Positions 1 through 8,257 of a stretch of 64,000 nt of DNA are shown piece by piece. The stretch is from an uncultured Clostridia bacterium (GTDB taxonomy: Bacteria; Bacillota; Clostridia; Christensenellales; DTU072). Location of the stretch: contig CAMOOO010000004.1 of assembly GCA_946621465.1 (NCBI GenBank), positions 1-64,000 on the forward strand, given 5' to 3'. The notes under the pieces were generated by a model. It searched no databases. It saw only the letters and a list, made by a program, of their open reading frames with translations, and was not told the origin of the DNA. Each line of letters opens with the position of its first letter. Within the stretch, counting starts at the first letter, position 1. The translations under genes and the position numbers were made by a program.

Positions 1-154
1 GAAATTGTTTTAGGGAAATAATAGAGTGCCAAAAGAGGGGGTGTGCAATGAAAAAAGCAAAGTAGGTGATAAGATGAGGTGAGGTATATAAATATAAAAG
101 AAGTAGTTTGAACAATTAATGAATAATTATGAAAAGATATAGGAGATAGGTATT

Positions 155-979
155 ATGTCAAATAAGAGGAATAATGTTATTAAAAAAAAGAGAACGATTA
201 TTGTTTATGTACTTATTATGATTATGATCGGAAATCTTTTGCTGTTTATTTCTGCTTGCATAGAAAAAACAGAACATAATACCCCTCAGGATGAAAATAT
301 GACGGATCTGACCACCAAAGAAGAAATAGCGGCTCTGATCCGGAGTAAGTATTTCGATGAAAACGGCAAAGCGATCACCGAATATTGGGAAAAGGGAATG
401 CGGTTGAATGGAATAAATGATTATGAAATGCCCGAAATAACCGGATTTGATATTCATTTTATAAAAGACGCTCGAACAAAAGAGGAAGATTGGTTTTTGG
501 TGGAATTCGAGCCGATCGGTTATTATTTAGGGTGTAGACGCTTTTCCGCGCACAAACATGAAACGCTCGGCTCCTGGCCGCTTATCAATGACTCGTTTGA
601 TTATTCACCGAGTCCGTATAAATTATTGAATATCCCATATGAAGAAGCGTATTGCTACTCATTGCGTTTATTCGTCCTGATCGAGGATGCCCATTATCGA
701 GCGGAAGACGGCGAAGAAATGACCGGTCCGCTTATGGAAGAAATCGGCGCAGGAAAAGGTTTGGAATATTTAAGAATAGGCGGTTCCTACGAGGATCTGA
801 TACGCAGATACGGTAAAGAATGGATCGATTATGAGGGTGACACTCTGAATGTTTTTGATCCGGAATATATGTATCGGATAAAGAGCTATTATGTTCAACG
901 TCCTCTGTACGGGAAATATGACCCGCTGGAAGATCATAAAAATACTATTAAGCAATTTATTAATGAATATTATCGTTAA
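155..979 (+). CDS. Predicted lipoprotein of unknown function
   Basis: A 274-residue protein whose N-terminus carries basic residues, a hydrophobic stretch at about residues 16-34 and a lipobox-like FISAC, so it is probably exported and lipid-anchored at the membrane. The rest is acidic and soluble with no motif I recognise. The start is supported by an AGGAGA Shine-Dalgarno site 8-9 bases before the ATG. An AT-rich stretch precedes it, including a five-codon ORF at 49-66 (MKKAK) that is probably not meaningful. A broken, signal-peptide-like reading frame follows directly and suggests a decaying cluster of small exported proteins. Function unknown. Confidence 0.7.
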   Translation: MSNKRNNVIKKKRTIIVYVLIMIMIGNLLLFISACIEKTEHNTPQDENMTDLTTKEEIAALIRSKYFDENGKAITEYWEKGMRLNGINDYEMPEITGFDIHFIKDARTKEEDWFLVEFEPIGYYLGCRRFSAHKHETLGSWPLINDSFDYSPSPYKLLNIPYEEAYCYSLRLFVLIEDAHYRAEDGEEMTGPLMEEIGAGKGLEYLRIGGSYEDLIRRYGKEWIDYEGDTLNVFDPEYMYRIKSYYVQRPLYGKYDPLEDHKNTIKQFINEYYR

Positions 980-992
980 AAGGAGAAGAGCA

Positions 993-1347
993 ATAAAAAA
1001 CGAATAATCAACATTGTAATAATTGCCATCTTATTTTTTAATTTATTGAGCATGGGGATTTGTGCTATTACGTCAACGGAATGCTGACTATGCCGGGCGC
1101 GACGGAGGGCTTTATCAATATCTTCGACGTGGATACTACGCTCATGAAATATGACGCCGTACAGATGGTGGAGGATATACAGACATATGGGTTGTATACA
1201 TACGAAGAATTCAACGCGATTATTCCCTTGCCGGAACTCGTGTTCAACGCTTTTAATGGACAATATCTCAAAGTATCCATTGGAAAAGGATTGATCACTT
1301 TATCTGAGATCGCGGAGTTGTTGATTAGATACGCGATATATCTCTGA
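993..1347 (+). pseudogene. Remnant of a small exported-protein gene
   Basis: After a Shine-Dalgarno-like AAGGAG at 979-984 the sequence reads ATAAAAAACGA where ATGAAAAAACGA would give a start. The start codon looks destroyed by loss of one G after position 994. The frame from 995 encodes a signal-peptide-like KKRIINIVIIAILFFNLL and then stops at 1085. The open frame continues in another phase (from about 1060) for some 90 residues to the TGA at 1345-1347. Two lesions, a lost start and a frameshift, make a pseudogene the simplest reading. The family is not recognisable. Confidence 0.4.
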
Positions 1348-1361
1348 TTACCCGGTTTTTT

Positions 1362-1783
1362 GCGAGCGTAAATCGCCAAACAAACGGGGAGTGGAATTTT
1401 TTAGGGGATTTTGGGCGCAAGCGAGCAGAGCTGTAGTGGACTACTGCTTGCGAAGGTTTTGCGCAAGCTCGCAAAACCATCTTTTTATCCGCTGGTTTTC
1501 ACGGAAAAACTCTTTGAAAAAAAGAATATAAAGAGAAACGGATAGAATTGGCTTCTTTTTGCGAGCGTAAATCGCCAAACAAACGGGGAGTGGAATTTTT
1601 TAGGGGATTTTGGGCGCAAGCGAGCAGAGCTGTAGTGGACTACTGCTTGCGAAGGTTTTGCGCAAGCTCGCAAAACCATCTTTTTATCCGCTGGTTTTCA
1701 CGGAAAAACTCTTTGAAAAAAACGAATATAAAGTGAAACGGATAGAATTGGCTTCTTTTTGCAAGCGTAAATCGCCAAACAAA
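1362..1783 (+). repeat. Tandem copies of ~200 bp element B
   Basis: Two nearly identical units (1362-1560 and 1561-1760, periods 199 and 200) are followed by the first 23 bases of a third. Each begins GCGAGCGTAAATCGCC and contains GTGGACTACTG followed by TTTTGCGCAAGCTCGCAAAA. The unit is non-coding. Its short ORFs run through the repeat in all frames and have no Shine-Dalgarno site. Diverged relatives lie at 24323-24697, 40838-41056 and 54486-54660. It separates the broken ORF from the helicase gene. Confidence 0.85.
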
Positions 1784-1797
1784 TTCCACTCCATTTA

Positions 1798-1826
1798 TTG
1801 TTAATTTAAAGTATATGTGTTAATAT
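1798..1826 (+). promoter_or_regulatory. Putative promoter of the helicase cluster
   Basis: TTGTTA (1798-1803), a 17-base spacer and TAATAT (1821-1826). The expected transcription start falls at or next to the ATG at 1834, and no Shine-Dalgarno site precedes that ATG, so the mRNA may be leaderless. Confidence 0.45.
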
Positions 1827-1833
1827 ATATTAT

Positions 1834-4257
1834 ATGGGTAAAGAGTGGCTTCTGCGCGTTGACGCGGATAAATGTTATCTTTCGTCGGAGAGCAGGGTAT
1901 ACAAAACGGATGGATTTATTAAAGAGACGCGGCGGATGTCCGGCGTTGATGACTTTTTGTTTGCCATAGCTGACGGGATTGTGTCGTCTTTACGCAATTT
2001 TTCTTTTGAGAAAAACCTTGATACCGCCTATCTGGCGTCCGTGGGGGGCGGAGAACACAGTTTTCTGTTCCGGTTCGGGTGTCAGGTCCTTTCCGATTTG
2101 CCGCTCCTGAGTAAGGACGTTCTTTTCTTCCGCTATATCGGGAAGGAAAAGTCCTCGCGTACCAACGATCAGCGCTTTATTGATTTTTTACTGGCGCATT
2201 CCTATTTTGATTTGAGGATATCCGTAATTAAAGAGCAGTTTTCGGCAGTGGACTTTAAAAAGGTCTATCGGCTTTCCCATTCCGACACCGTCAACTTCCC
2301 CCTTCTTAACGTACAACAAAAAAAGATCGTCACCACCGAGGACAAAAACGTTCTGGTACAGGGGGTCGCCGGCAGCGGAAAGACCAACGTTTGCATAGAT
2401 AAGATCATTTATTCGGCGAGCAGGGACTACGCAGGGCGCGTACTGTACTCCACCTTTTCGCGCGGACTGCTTATTGACACCAAAACGCGCGTTACGCTTT
2501 ATAAAAAGAGTCTAAGCGAGTTCGTCCGGAAGTTTGAAGAGGGCAAAGTGGTTTTTTGCGACAAGAATCACCGAGGGGCGATAGAAAACCACCTGGGACT
2601 ACTGTTCACCGTGGACGGGGACAGGGAGATCATAGAAAAAATCAAGTCCATCATTGCCTTTTTGGACACGCAAGTGGACTACTTTATGCTGGAAGACCTG
2701 TATAAAAAGCAGTTCGGCGAAGGGAAGATCACCGACGAAAGTTTCTTTATTAAAGAGTACATCGGGGGGATCAAAAACTACCGACTGGCAGGGAAGCTGG
2801 AAAAGATAAAGGATATCTCTTACGAGGTTATTTATAAAGAGATCTTCGGTATGATTTACGGGACGTATGACCCGGAGCGTCCGGCGGCATGCATGACGGA
2901 GAGCGAGTATATCGAGGCGAGGAAGGGGGACTTCGGCAAAACGGAGTGCGAGGTCATCTATTCCATTGCCGTCGATTACGGCAAATATATGGAAAAAGAA
3001 GGGCTGGTTGATAACAATCTTATTTGTCGCAGGCTTCTTGAAAAGGCGGCGAGACCGGCGTATTCGCTGGCGATTCTGGACGAAGTGCAGGACTTTACGC
3101 AGGTCAATCTGTTCCTCTTTAAAAAATTATCTTTCCGTGTTTTCTGCGTCGGGGACGCATTGCAGATGATCAACCCTTCCTACTTTAATTTCGCCTATCT
3201 GAAACGGCTGCTGTTTAAAGAGGACGAGGCGTCGGTCATCGAGCTGAAACACAATTACCGCAACACCGAAAAGATCGAAAAGATCATCGAGGGACTGGGA
3301 CAGATCAACCTTTCCCGGTTCGGGACGCACAGTTTCGTATTAAAAGGGCAGAGCGTGGAAAGCGACGTGAAGACGTCGGCTATTTACGTAAAGGACAGGC
3401 AGTTTGCCGAGAAGATAGCGAAAGAAAACTTTGATAACTTCACCATCGTTTGTTCGGGGGCGAAGGAGAAGGAGAACTTACGGAAGGTACTGAAAAAGCA
3501 GGAGATACTGACCGTATCCGAGATCAAGGGATTGGAGCGCGAGGCGGTGCTGCTGTATAACCTTCTTTCGGACAACAAAGAGAAGTGGAAGGCACTGGAA
3601 AGAAACGTCATCAACCGTAAAACGGCGGACGAAAACTCGGTGTACCGGTATTATTTTAACCTCTTTTACGTCGGTGTATCACGCGCAAAACAATACTTAT
3701 ACGTAACGGAAAAAGAGGACGTTTCTCTCTTTGCGAATTTCTTTTCCAAGCACTTTGAGATAGAGAACGAAGAAAAGGCGATAAAGAGTCTGTCCGAGGT
3801 GGTCCGTAAGATCGACGTCGATCAAGAAGAGATTATCGAAAGAACGCTGCAATTTATTCGTTTGGGACAGTACGACAACGCGCGGTTTTTGGCGGACAAG
3901 ATCGAGGACGACGCCCTCAGGCGCGCATACCTCAACCGTGTGGACGTCAACGAGACGTTTATTAGGTCCGGTAACTACCGCGAGGCAGGCATCCGCTATT
4001 GGGAACTGGGCATGACGGAAGACGCGAAGGAGATGTTCACCCTCTCTGGGGACGACATTCTCGTTGATCTGGTCGATGCTATCAGTAACGGCAGTACCGG
4101 CTCGCTCAATACCGATATCGTCACCTATTATCCCGACCTTATGGAGAACGAAGGGGCGCGCGCACTGATCCTCCGGGTGCTGGAAAACGACTTAAATCAC
4201 ATACGAGAAAGACAAAAAGATATCAACAGAAAATTAAAGAAAGGAAAAGGAAGGTAG
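1834..4257 (+). CDS. UvrD/PcrA-like superfamily I helicase with extra terminal domains
   Basis: An 807-residue ATP-dependent helicase-like protein. Residues 1-155 form an unassigned N-terminal domain. A Q-motif-like NVQQKKIV and Walker A GVAGSGKT (about 177-184) start the helicase core. Walker B is DEVQD (416-420), and motif VI-like VSRAKQYLYVTE lies near 615. The last ~160 residues are helical and TPR-like (repeated YREAGIRYWELG-type helices). UvrD-family proteins translocate 3'-5' on ssDNA. Here the flanking domains and the partners are non-standard, so repair helicase UvrD/PcrA itself is unlikely. It leads a co-directional cluster: the next start is 4 bases after its stop. No Shine-Dalgarno site is visible. 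The helicase assignment is firm; the role is unknown. Confidence 0.85.
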   Translation: MGKEWLLRVDADKCYLSSESRVYKTDGFIKETRRMSGVDDFLFAIADGIVSSLRNFSFEKNLDTAYLASVGGGEHSFLFRFGCQVLSDLPLLSKDVLFFRYIGKEKSSRTNDQRFIDFLLAHSYFDLRISVIKEQFSAVDFKKVYRLSHSDTVNFPLLNVQQKKIVTTEDKNVLVQGVAGSGKTNVCIDKIIYSASRDYAGRVLYSTFSRGLLIDTKTRVTLYKKSLSEFVRKFEEGKVVFCDKNHRGAIENHLGLLFTVDGDREIIEKIKSIIAFLDTQVDYFMLEDLYKKQFGEGKITDESFFIKEYIGGIKNYRLAGKLEKIKDISYEVIYKEIFGMIYGTYDPERPAACMTESEYIEARKGDFGKTECEVIYSIAVDYGKYMEKEGLVDNNLICRRLLEKAARPAYSLAILDEVQDFTQVNLFLFKKLSFRVFCVGDALQMINPSYFNFAYLKRLLFKEDEASVIELKHNYRNTEKIEKIIEGLGQINLSRFGTHSFVLKGQSVESDVKTSAIYVKDRQFAEKIAKENFDNFTIVCSGAKEKENLRKVLKKQEILTVSEIKGLEREAVLLYNLLSDNKEKWKALERNVINRKTADENSVYRYYFNLFYVGVSRAKQYLYVTEKEDVSLFANFFSKHFEIENEEKAIKSLSEVVRKIDVDQEEIIERTLQFIRLGQYDNARFLADKIEDDALRRAYLNRVDVNETFIRSGNYREAGIRYWELGMTEDAKEMFTLSGDDILVDLVDAISNGSTGSLNTDIVTYYPDLMENEGARALILRVLENDLNHIRERQKDINRKLKKGKGR

Positions 4258-4261
4258 AGAT

Positions 4262-4978
4262 ATGGATAAGACCGAAGACCTGAAAACACTGATCGACGCA
4301 TTTATCGGATATAGAGAGATGCTCACGCCGATACAAGACGGGCTGTCCGATTTTTTGGAGACCTATGACAGAGTCCGCGACGACATCGAAAAGCTCAACG
4401 CCGCATTCGACGGGAGCGCGCAGACCAATCTGCAAGCCATCGCCAAAACGCTCGCTATGCAGGCGGAAAAGAGTACCGACCTTTCTTCCCGCATCGAGCA
4501 GTTCGCCAAAGCCACCGGAAAGTACGTCGCGCAGATCGACAGTCTTGTCGGCATTCTGGAAAAGACGGAGCAGAAACTGGCGAGCATTAACGAAATAGAG
4601 AACAAAGCGTCGGCGCAATTAAAGAAGCTGGACGAGGTCATCGAGGAAAAGAAGATCAGTTATAACCTGCGCGACCTGCAACGTTCGCTGGAAGGGTACG
4701 ATAATAACGTCCGCAAAGTCAGCGACTTTATCAACAAAGACGTCGCCGACGTTCTTAGCGAAAACGCGAAGAAGATCGACGAAATCAGAAAAGGGGAAGA
4801 AAGCCTCCAAAGGGATCTGCTTTCCGAAAAGGAAACGCTGGAAAAATTGTTGGAAAACTCGGCGCAGACGTCGGCGATTTTGCATAGAATAGCCGATACG
4901 AAAGACGTCAACGAAGAGTATATTTATGCCGTCATCGACAAATGGGCGGAGTCAAGAAGGGTCAAGACTAAAAAATAA
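4262..4978 (+). CDS. Coiled-coil protein, helicase-cluster partner
   Basis: A 238-residue, highly charged, almost entirely helical protein with heptad-like spacing through most of its length (for example EKTEQKLASINEIENKASAQ). There is no signal peptide, membrane segment or catalytic motif, so it is probably a cytoplasmic oligomerising or tethering factor. The start follows the helicase stop by 4 bases with an AGGTAGAG Shine-Dalgarno site, and its own stop is 2 bases before the next gene. This suggests translational coupling and stoichiometric production with both neighbours. I recognise no family. It resembles generic SMC-like or chemoreceptor-like coiled coils only in composition. Confidence 0.8.
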   Translation: MDKTEDLKTLIDAFIGYREMLTPIQDGLSDFLETYDRVRDDIEKLNAAFDGSAQTNLQAIAKTLAMQAEKSTDLSSRIEQFAKATGKYVAQIDSLVGILEKTEQKLASINEIENKASAQLKKLDEVIEEKKISYNLRDLQRSLEGYDNNVRKVSDFINKDVADVLSENAKKIDEIRKGEESLQRDLLSEKETLEKLLENSAQTSAILHRIADTKDVNEEYIYAVIDKWAESRRVKTKK

Positions 4979-4980
4979 GA

Positions 4981-7900
4981 ATGGAAGAAAAAGCAAGGGC
5001 AATACTGGCGGCGATAAAAAGGGATAACCTGACCGCCTTTAAAAAGTTACTGGATAAAGAAACCGAAAAGTATTCTTTCGGGCGGTTTCCTTTGCTCAGC
5101 CTTTGCTATTTATATAGTAGCCGAAAGATTGCGTTTGTGTATGAAAGAAGACTGCTGAAGCTGTCACAATACACGGTGATAGAGGAAGATCGGGAGAGTT
5201 ATCGCTTGTTCCGGCAAAGGGCGCGCAGGGCACTCCGACTGTACGTCGGAGGGAGGACGGTCAGTCCTCTTGTCATGCTCGCCGTAACCGGCAGGCATGA
5301 CGCCCTGCGCGCCCTCTATCCGGCGGCGTACAATGACGCCGCCATCCGTTCCGAACTGACGTACGTCGAACAAACGCTTTTTAATAGTCCGGTATCCTTC
5401 GGACAGAACGGTGTCCTTATCCATAAGCAGAAGTATTCTCACGCGCAATTGGCGACGGTCGGCTGTGCGGCGGTACTTGCTATCGTCATGATCGCTTGCT
5501 GTCTCGTCGGCTACTTTGTCATGCCGACCGACAGAGGCACGCCGGACGCGCCGATGACCATCTCTAACGGCAACCAGTTATCGCTGGCGCTGAAAAGAGA
5601 GGGGTATTTCCGTCTGACGGGCGACGTGGACGGACTTTCCAATCAGTACGATAGCGACTTTAAAGGAACGCTCAACGGCGCGGAAAATACGCTTAAACTT
5701 TCCGGCGGACTTTTCAGCGAACTTTCGGGAACGGTGGAAAAGGTCCATACCGTTTTTACTTCGTCGGAAGAAAGTCTCTTTTGTGAGGTCAATACCGGCA
5801 CCATAAAAGACGTCGTAATCGACGTCGATATCGGGAATAAGTCCATAGAAGAAACCGTCGCTCTCCTTGTCGGAGAGAACAAGGGAAGGATAGAAAACGT
5901 CACTGTCAACGTAAAAGGGAACTTTTCGGTGGAGGACACAGCGGCGGAAGAAGATGATGCGACGATCTCTCTCTCCTGTTTCTGCGGCGTCAACAGCGGC
6001 ACGATAGAAAACGTCACCGTCAACGTCATCGGGGACTTTTTCGTAAATGATAAAGTAAAAAAGACGGAAGAGCAGGACACGACGGCGTATCTTTCCTGTT
6101 TTTGTAACGTCAACAACGGCAAGATAACCGATTGCAAAGCAACCTGCCGGGTCACGGCGGAGAACGGGTCGACGAGAAACGCCTACTTGTCTCCTTTAGT
6201 ATCCCAAAATAACGGTAGTGTATCCCAATGCTCGTCAGAAGGCACGATCAGCACCGAAACGGTCGATATCGGCGGACTGGTTTCCAAAAACGAAAGCGCC
6301 GGAACGATGACCGGTTGCTCGTCTACTCTGACGATGAAACAAGAGACAACGAAAAACGGCTGGTCGTCCAATATCGGCGGACTTTGTCTCCATAACAACG
6401 GCACGATCACGGGGGGCGTTTATACCGGAACGGCGGAGGTTACCAGCCGGCAAACCAAACCGGAAGATGCCGACGGCAGCGAATATAACGAATGCGTCTA
6501 TTTATCCGGTATCGCCTGTCAGAACGGCGGAACTCTTTCCGAATGCGTCTTCCGCGGAGAACTCCGTTCAACGGCGGGATACGTGACGTTCTTTATCGGT
6601 GGCGTTGCGGTGGAAAACTATGGGAGCGTGACCGACTGCGTTGCCGGCGGCAAGATATCGGCTTCGGGCGAAAGCGCGGCTTTGCGCGTGGGCGGACTGG
6701 TCGCCCTTAATTATTACAAGGAAATCAATGGTACCTATTACGTTGGCGGCGTTTCGGGAGGAACGACGTCGGTCAATATGACGTTGACTTCCGGCGGCAG
6801 TGCGGAAAGTCACGTGGGCGGAGCGATAGGGACTTGTAGCGGCGCGTTTATTTCGGGAACTTCTTCGACGGCAAAAATAACATGCCTTGCCGATAATTCC
6901 ATCGTCGGCGGCATCGTAGGCGCCGGGTTCAATTACAACAATTCGATAATGAGTCTTTACGGCGCTTCTTGCGGCATTTATTCCTGTGAGTCCAAGACCG
7001 AAATAAAGACGGGTTCGGGAACGTACGTAGGGGGCATTGCCGGATATAATGCTTTCCCCATGAGCGGATGCGTAGCCGACGTTAAACTGGAACTGGGGGA
7101 CAGAGTCGTTGCCGGAGGCATCGCCGGAGCCAATGCTTATCAGATGTCAAACGTCGAAGCAAAGAGCATTATTACGGCAGGTAACGAGAGTAAAATAGGG
7201 GGCGTAAACGGCATCAATAACGCATCGTTACAGGAGTACGCCTCGGAGACGTCGGTGGTCGCTCTTGACGACAGCATTATCGGCGGCGCGGTTGCGACGA
7301 ACGCTTCTACCGTCAGGAACGGTACTGCCGACATAAAGTTGACGGCCGGAAAGAATGCCATTGTCGGGGGCATAGCCGCGACCAATTCTTATTACGTAAC
7401 TTATAGCAGAGCGGTCTGCGATATCACGGCAGGCGACGACAGTATCATCGGCGGCGCGGTGGGAAAGAGCGCGACTTCGAACAATTATTCTACGCCAACC
7501 GTCGGAGCAGACGTCGTCTCCGGGCAGATCAGCGCGGGCAATAATTCTACGGTGGGCGGCGTTATCGGCAAAGAGGAAAACGGATTAGTCCAGTATATGT
7601 TTACTTCCGTCCAAATTACGTCGGGAGAAAATTCTACGGTGGGCGGCCTGGTCGGAATGGCGGAAAAGGGAAACGTGGAATTCACCTATACGTACAAAGA
7701 AAAGTACGCCGAGACCTATAAAGCGGAGCTGGAAAAGTTGACCAATCCCGAGGTGTATATCGAGAGGGCGTATAAGCAAAACGCCTATTATTTAAACAAC
7801 GGGTTTGTCGGGACGGGCAACGCGATAGGCGTGATCAACGAGTACGAAGGGGACGAAGGGGCTTATTTATTGGAAACGACGGCGTTTGCCACCGAAAGGG

Positions 7901-8001
7901 AAATGAAACAATCGGATATATATAAGGAGATTTTCGGAGATGAAACCGAGCAAGATAACAATAGCGTATCTGGCGATAATGGCACTGGCAGTGCTGTTTG
8001 A
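4981..8001 (+). CDS. Membrane protein: ankyrin-like N-terminus, one TM, GLUG-like beta-helix
   Basis: A 1006-residue protein in three parts. Residues 1-140 are helical with ankyrin-like pieces (AILAAIKRDNLTAFKKLLD; SPLVMLAVTGRHDALRALYP). One hydrophobic segment spans about 157-181. Residues 200-920 are short repeats of the type IGGLVSKNESAGTMTGC or VGGIAGYNAFPMSGC, resembling GLUG-type beta-helix repeats. The expected topology is a cytoplasmic N-terminus and a large extracellular beta-solenoid. The gene starts 2 bases after the coiled-coil gene without its own clear Shine-Dalgarno site, so it is probably translationally coupled. GLUG repeats are known from surface proteins. Pairing one with a helicase is unusual. 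Confidence 0.8.
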   Translation: MEEKARAILAAIKRDNLTAFKKLLDKETEKYSFGRFPLLSLCYLYSSRKIAFVYERRLLKLSQYTVIEEDRESYRLFRQRARRALRLYVGGRTVSPLVMLAVTGRHDALRALYPAAYNDAAIRSELTYVEQTLFNSPVSFGQNGVLIHKQKYSHAQLATVGCAAVLAIVMIACCLVGYFVMPTDRGTPDAPMTISNGNQLSLALKREGYFRLTGDVDGLSNQYDSDFKGTLNGAENTLKLSGGLFSELSGTVEKVHTVFTSSEESLFCEVNTGTIKDVVIDVDIGNKSIEETVALLVGENKGRIENVTVNVKGNFSVEDTAAEEDDATISLSCFCGVNSGTIENVTVNVIGDFFVNDKVKKTEEQDTTAYLSCFCNVNNGKITDCKATCRVTAENGSTRNAYLSPLVSQNNGSVSQCSSEGTISTETVDIGGLVSKNESAGTMTGCSSTLTMKQETTKNGWSSNIGGLCLHNNGTITGGVYTGTAEVTSRQTKPEDADGSEYNECVYLSGIACQNGGTLSECVFRGELRSTAGYVTFFIGGVAVENYGSVTDCVAGGKISASGESAALRVGGLVALNYYKEINGTYYVGGVSGGTTSVNMTLTSGGSAESHVGGAIGTCSGAFISGTSSTAKITCLADNSIVGGIVGAGFNYNNSIMSLYGASCGIYSCESKTEIKTGSGTYVGGIAGYNAFPMSGCVADVKLELGDRVVAGGIAGANAYQMSNVEAKSIITAGNESKIGGVNGINNASLQEYASETSVVALDDSIIGGAVATNASTVRNGTADIKLTAGKNAIVGGIAATNSYYVTYSRAVCDITAGDDSIIGGAVGKSATSNNYSTPTVGADVVSGQISAGNNSTVGGVIGKEENGLVQYMFTSVQITSGENSTVGGLVGMAEKGNVEFTYTYKEKYAETYKAELEKLTNPEVYIERAYKQNAYYLNNGFVGTGNAIGVINEYEGDEGAYLLETTAFATEREMKQSDIYKEIFGDETEQDNNSVSGDNGTGSAV

Positions 8002-8161
8002 TCTGGCTTTTGCCGGGATAACGACGTGGGTGCTGGTGGAAAAAATTAAGGGGACGATTTTCGTTCCCGAATGGTTTTTTCCGCTCTGCATTGCAGGCGC
8101 GGTGGTCAACGGTGTTTTTTTCCTCCTGACGATCGGGTATTATTTAAGCAAAAAAAGGTGA
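7940..8161 (+). CDS. Small two-TM membrane protein overlapping the upstream gene
   Basis: A 73-residue ORF in another frame that overlaps the last 62 bases of the beta-helix gene. It has two clear hydrophobic segments (about 9-33 and 43-68) and a basic C-terminus (KKR), typical of a small integral membrane protein. AAGGAGA lies upstream at 7924-7930, rather far from the start, with CGGAG closer. The long overlap is atypical, but composition and topology favour a real gene. If real, it is the fourth member of the helicase cluster. Confidence 0.55.
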   Translation: MKPSKITIAYLAIMALAVLFDLAFAGITTWVLVEKIKGTIFVPEWFFPLCIAGAVVNGVFFLLTIGYYLSKKR

Positions 8162-8180
8162 CTAAGGCGCGGTTTGCGCA

Positions 8181-8209
8181 TTGACAAAACAGCTATTTAG
8201 AATTATAAT
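8181..8209 (+). promoter_or_regulatory. Consensus sigma-A promoter
   Basis: A perfect TTGACA (8181-8186), a 17-base spacer and TATAAT (8204-8209), followed by a ~45-base leader to the ATG at 8258. This promoter separates the BspA-like gene from the helicase cluster. Confidence 0.85.
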
Positions 8210-8257
8210 TCAAAAAGATATTATTTACTATTATTAACGAGTAATGGAGGACGTCCG

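Noticed and set aside
1362..1783. CRISPR array or coding repeats
   Set aside because: Units are ~200 bp with no unique spacers, and ORFs run through in several frames without start signals.
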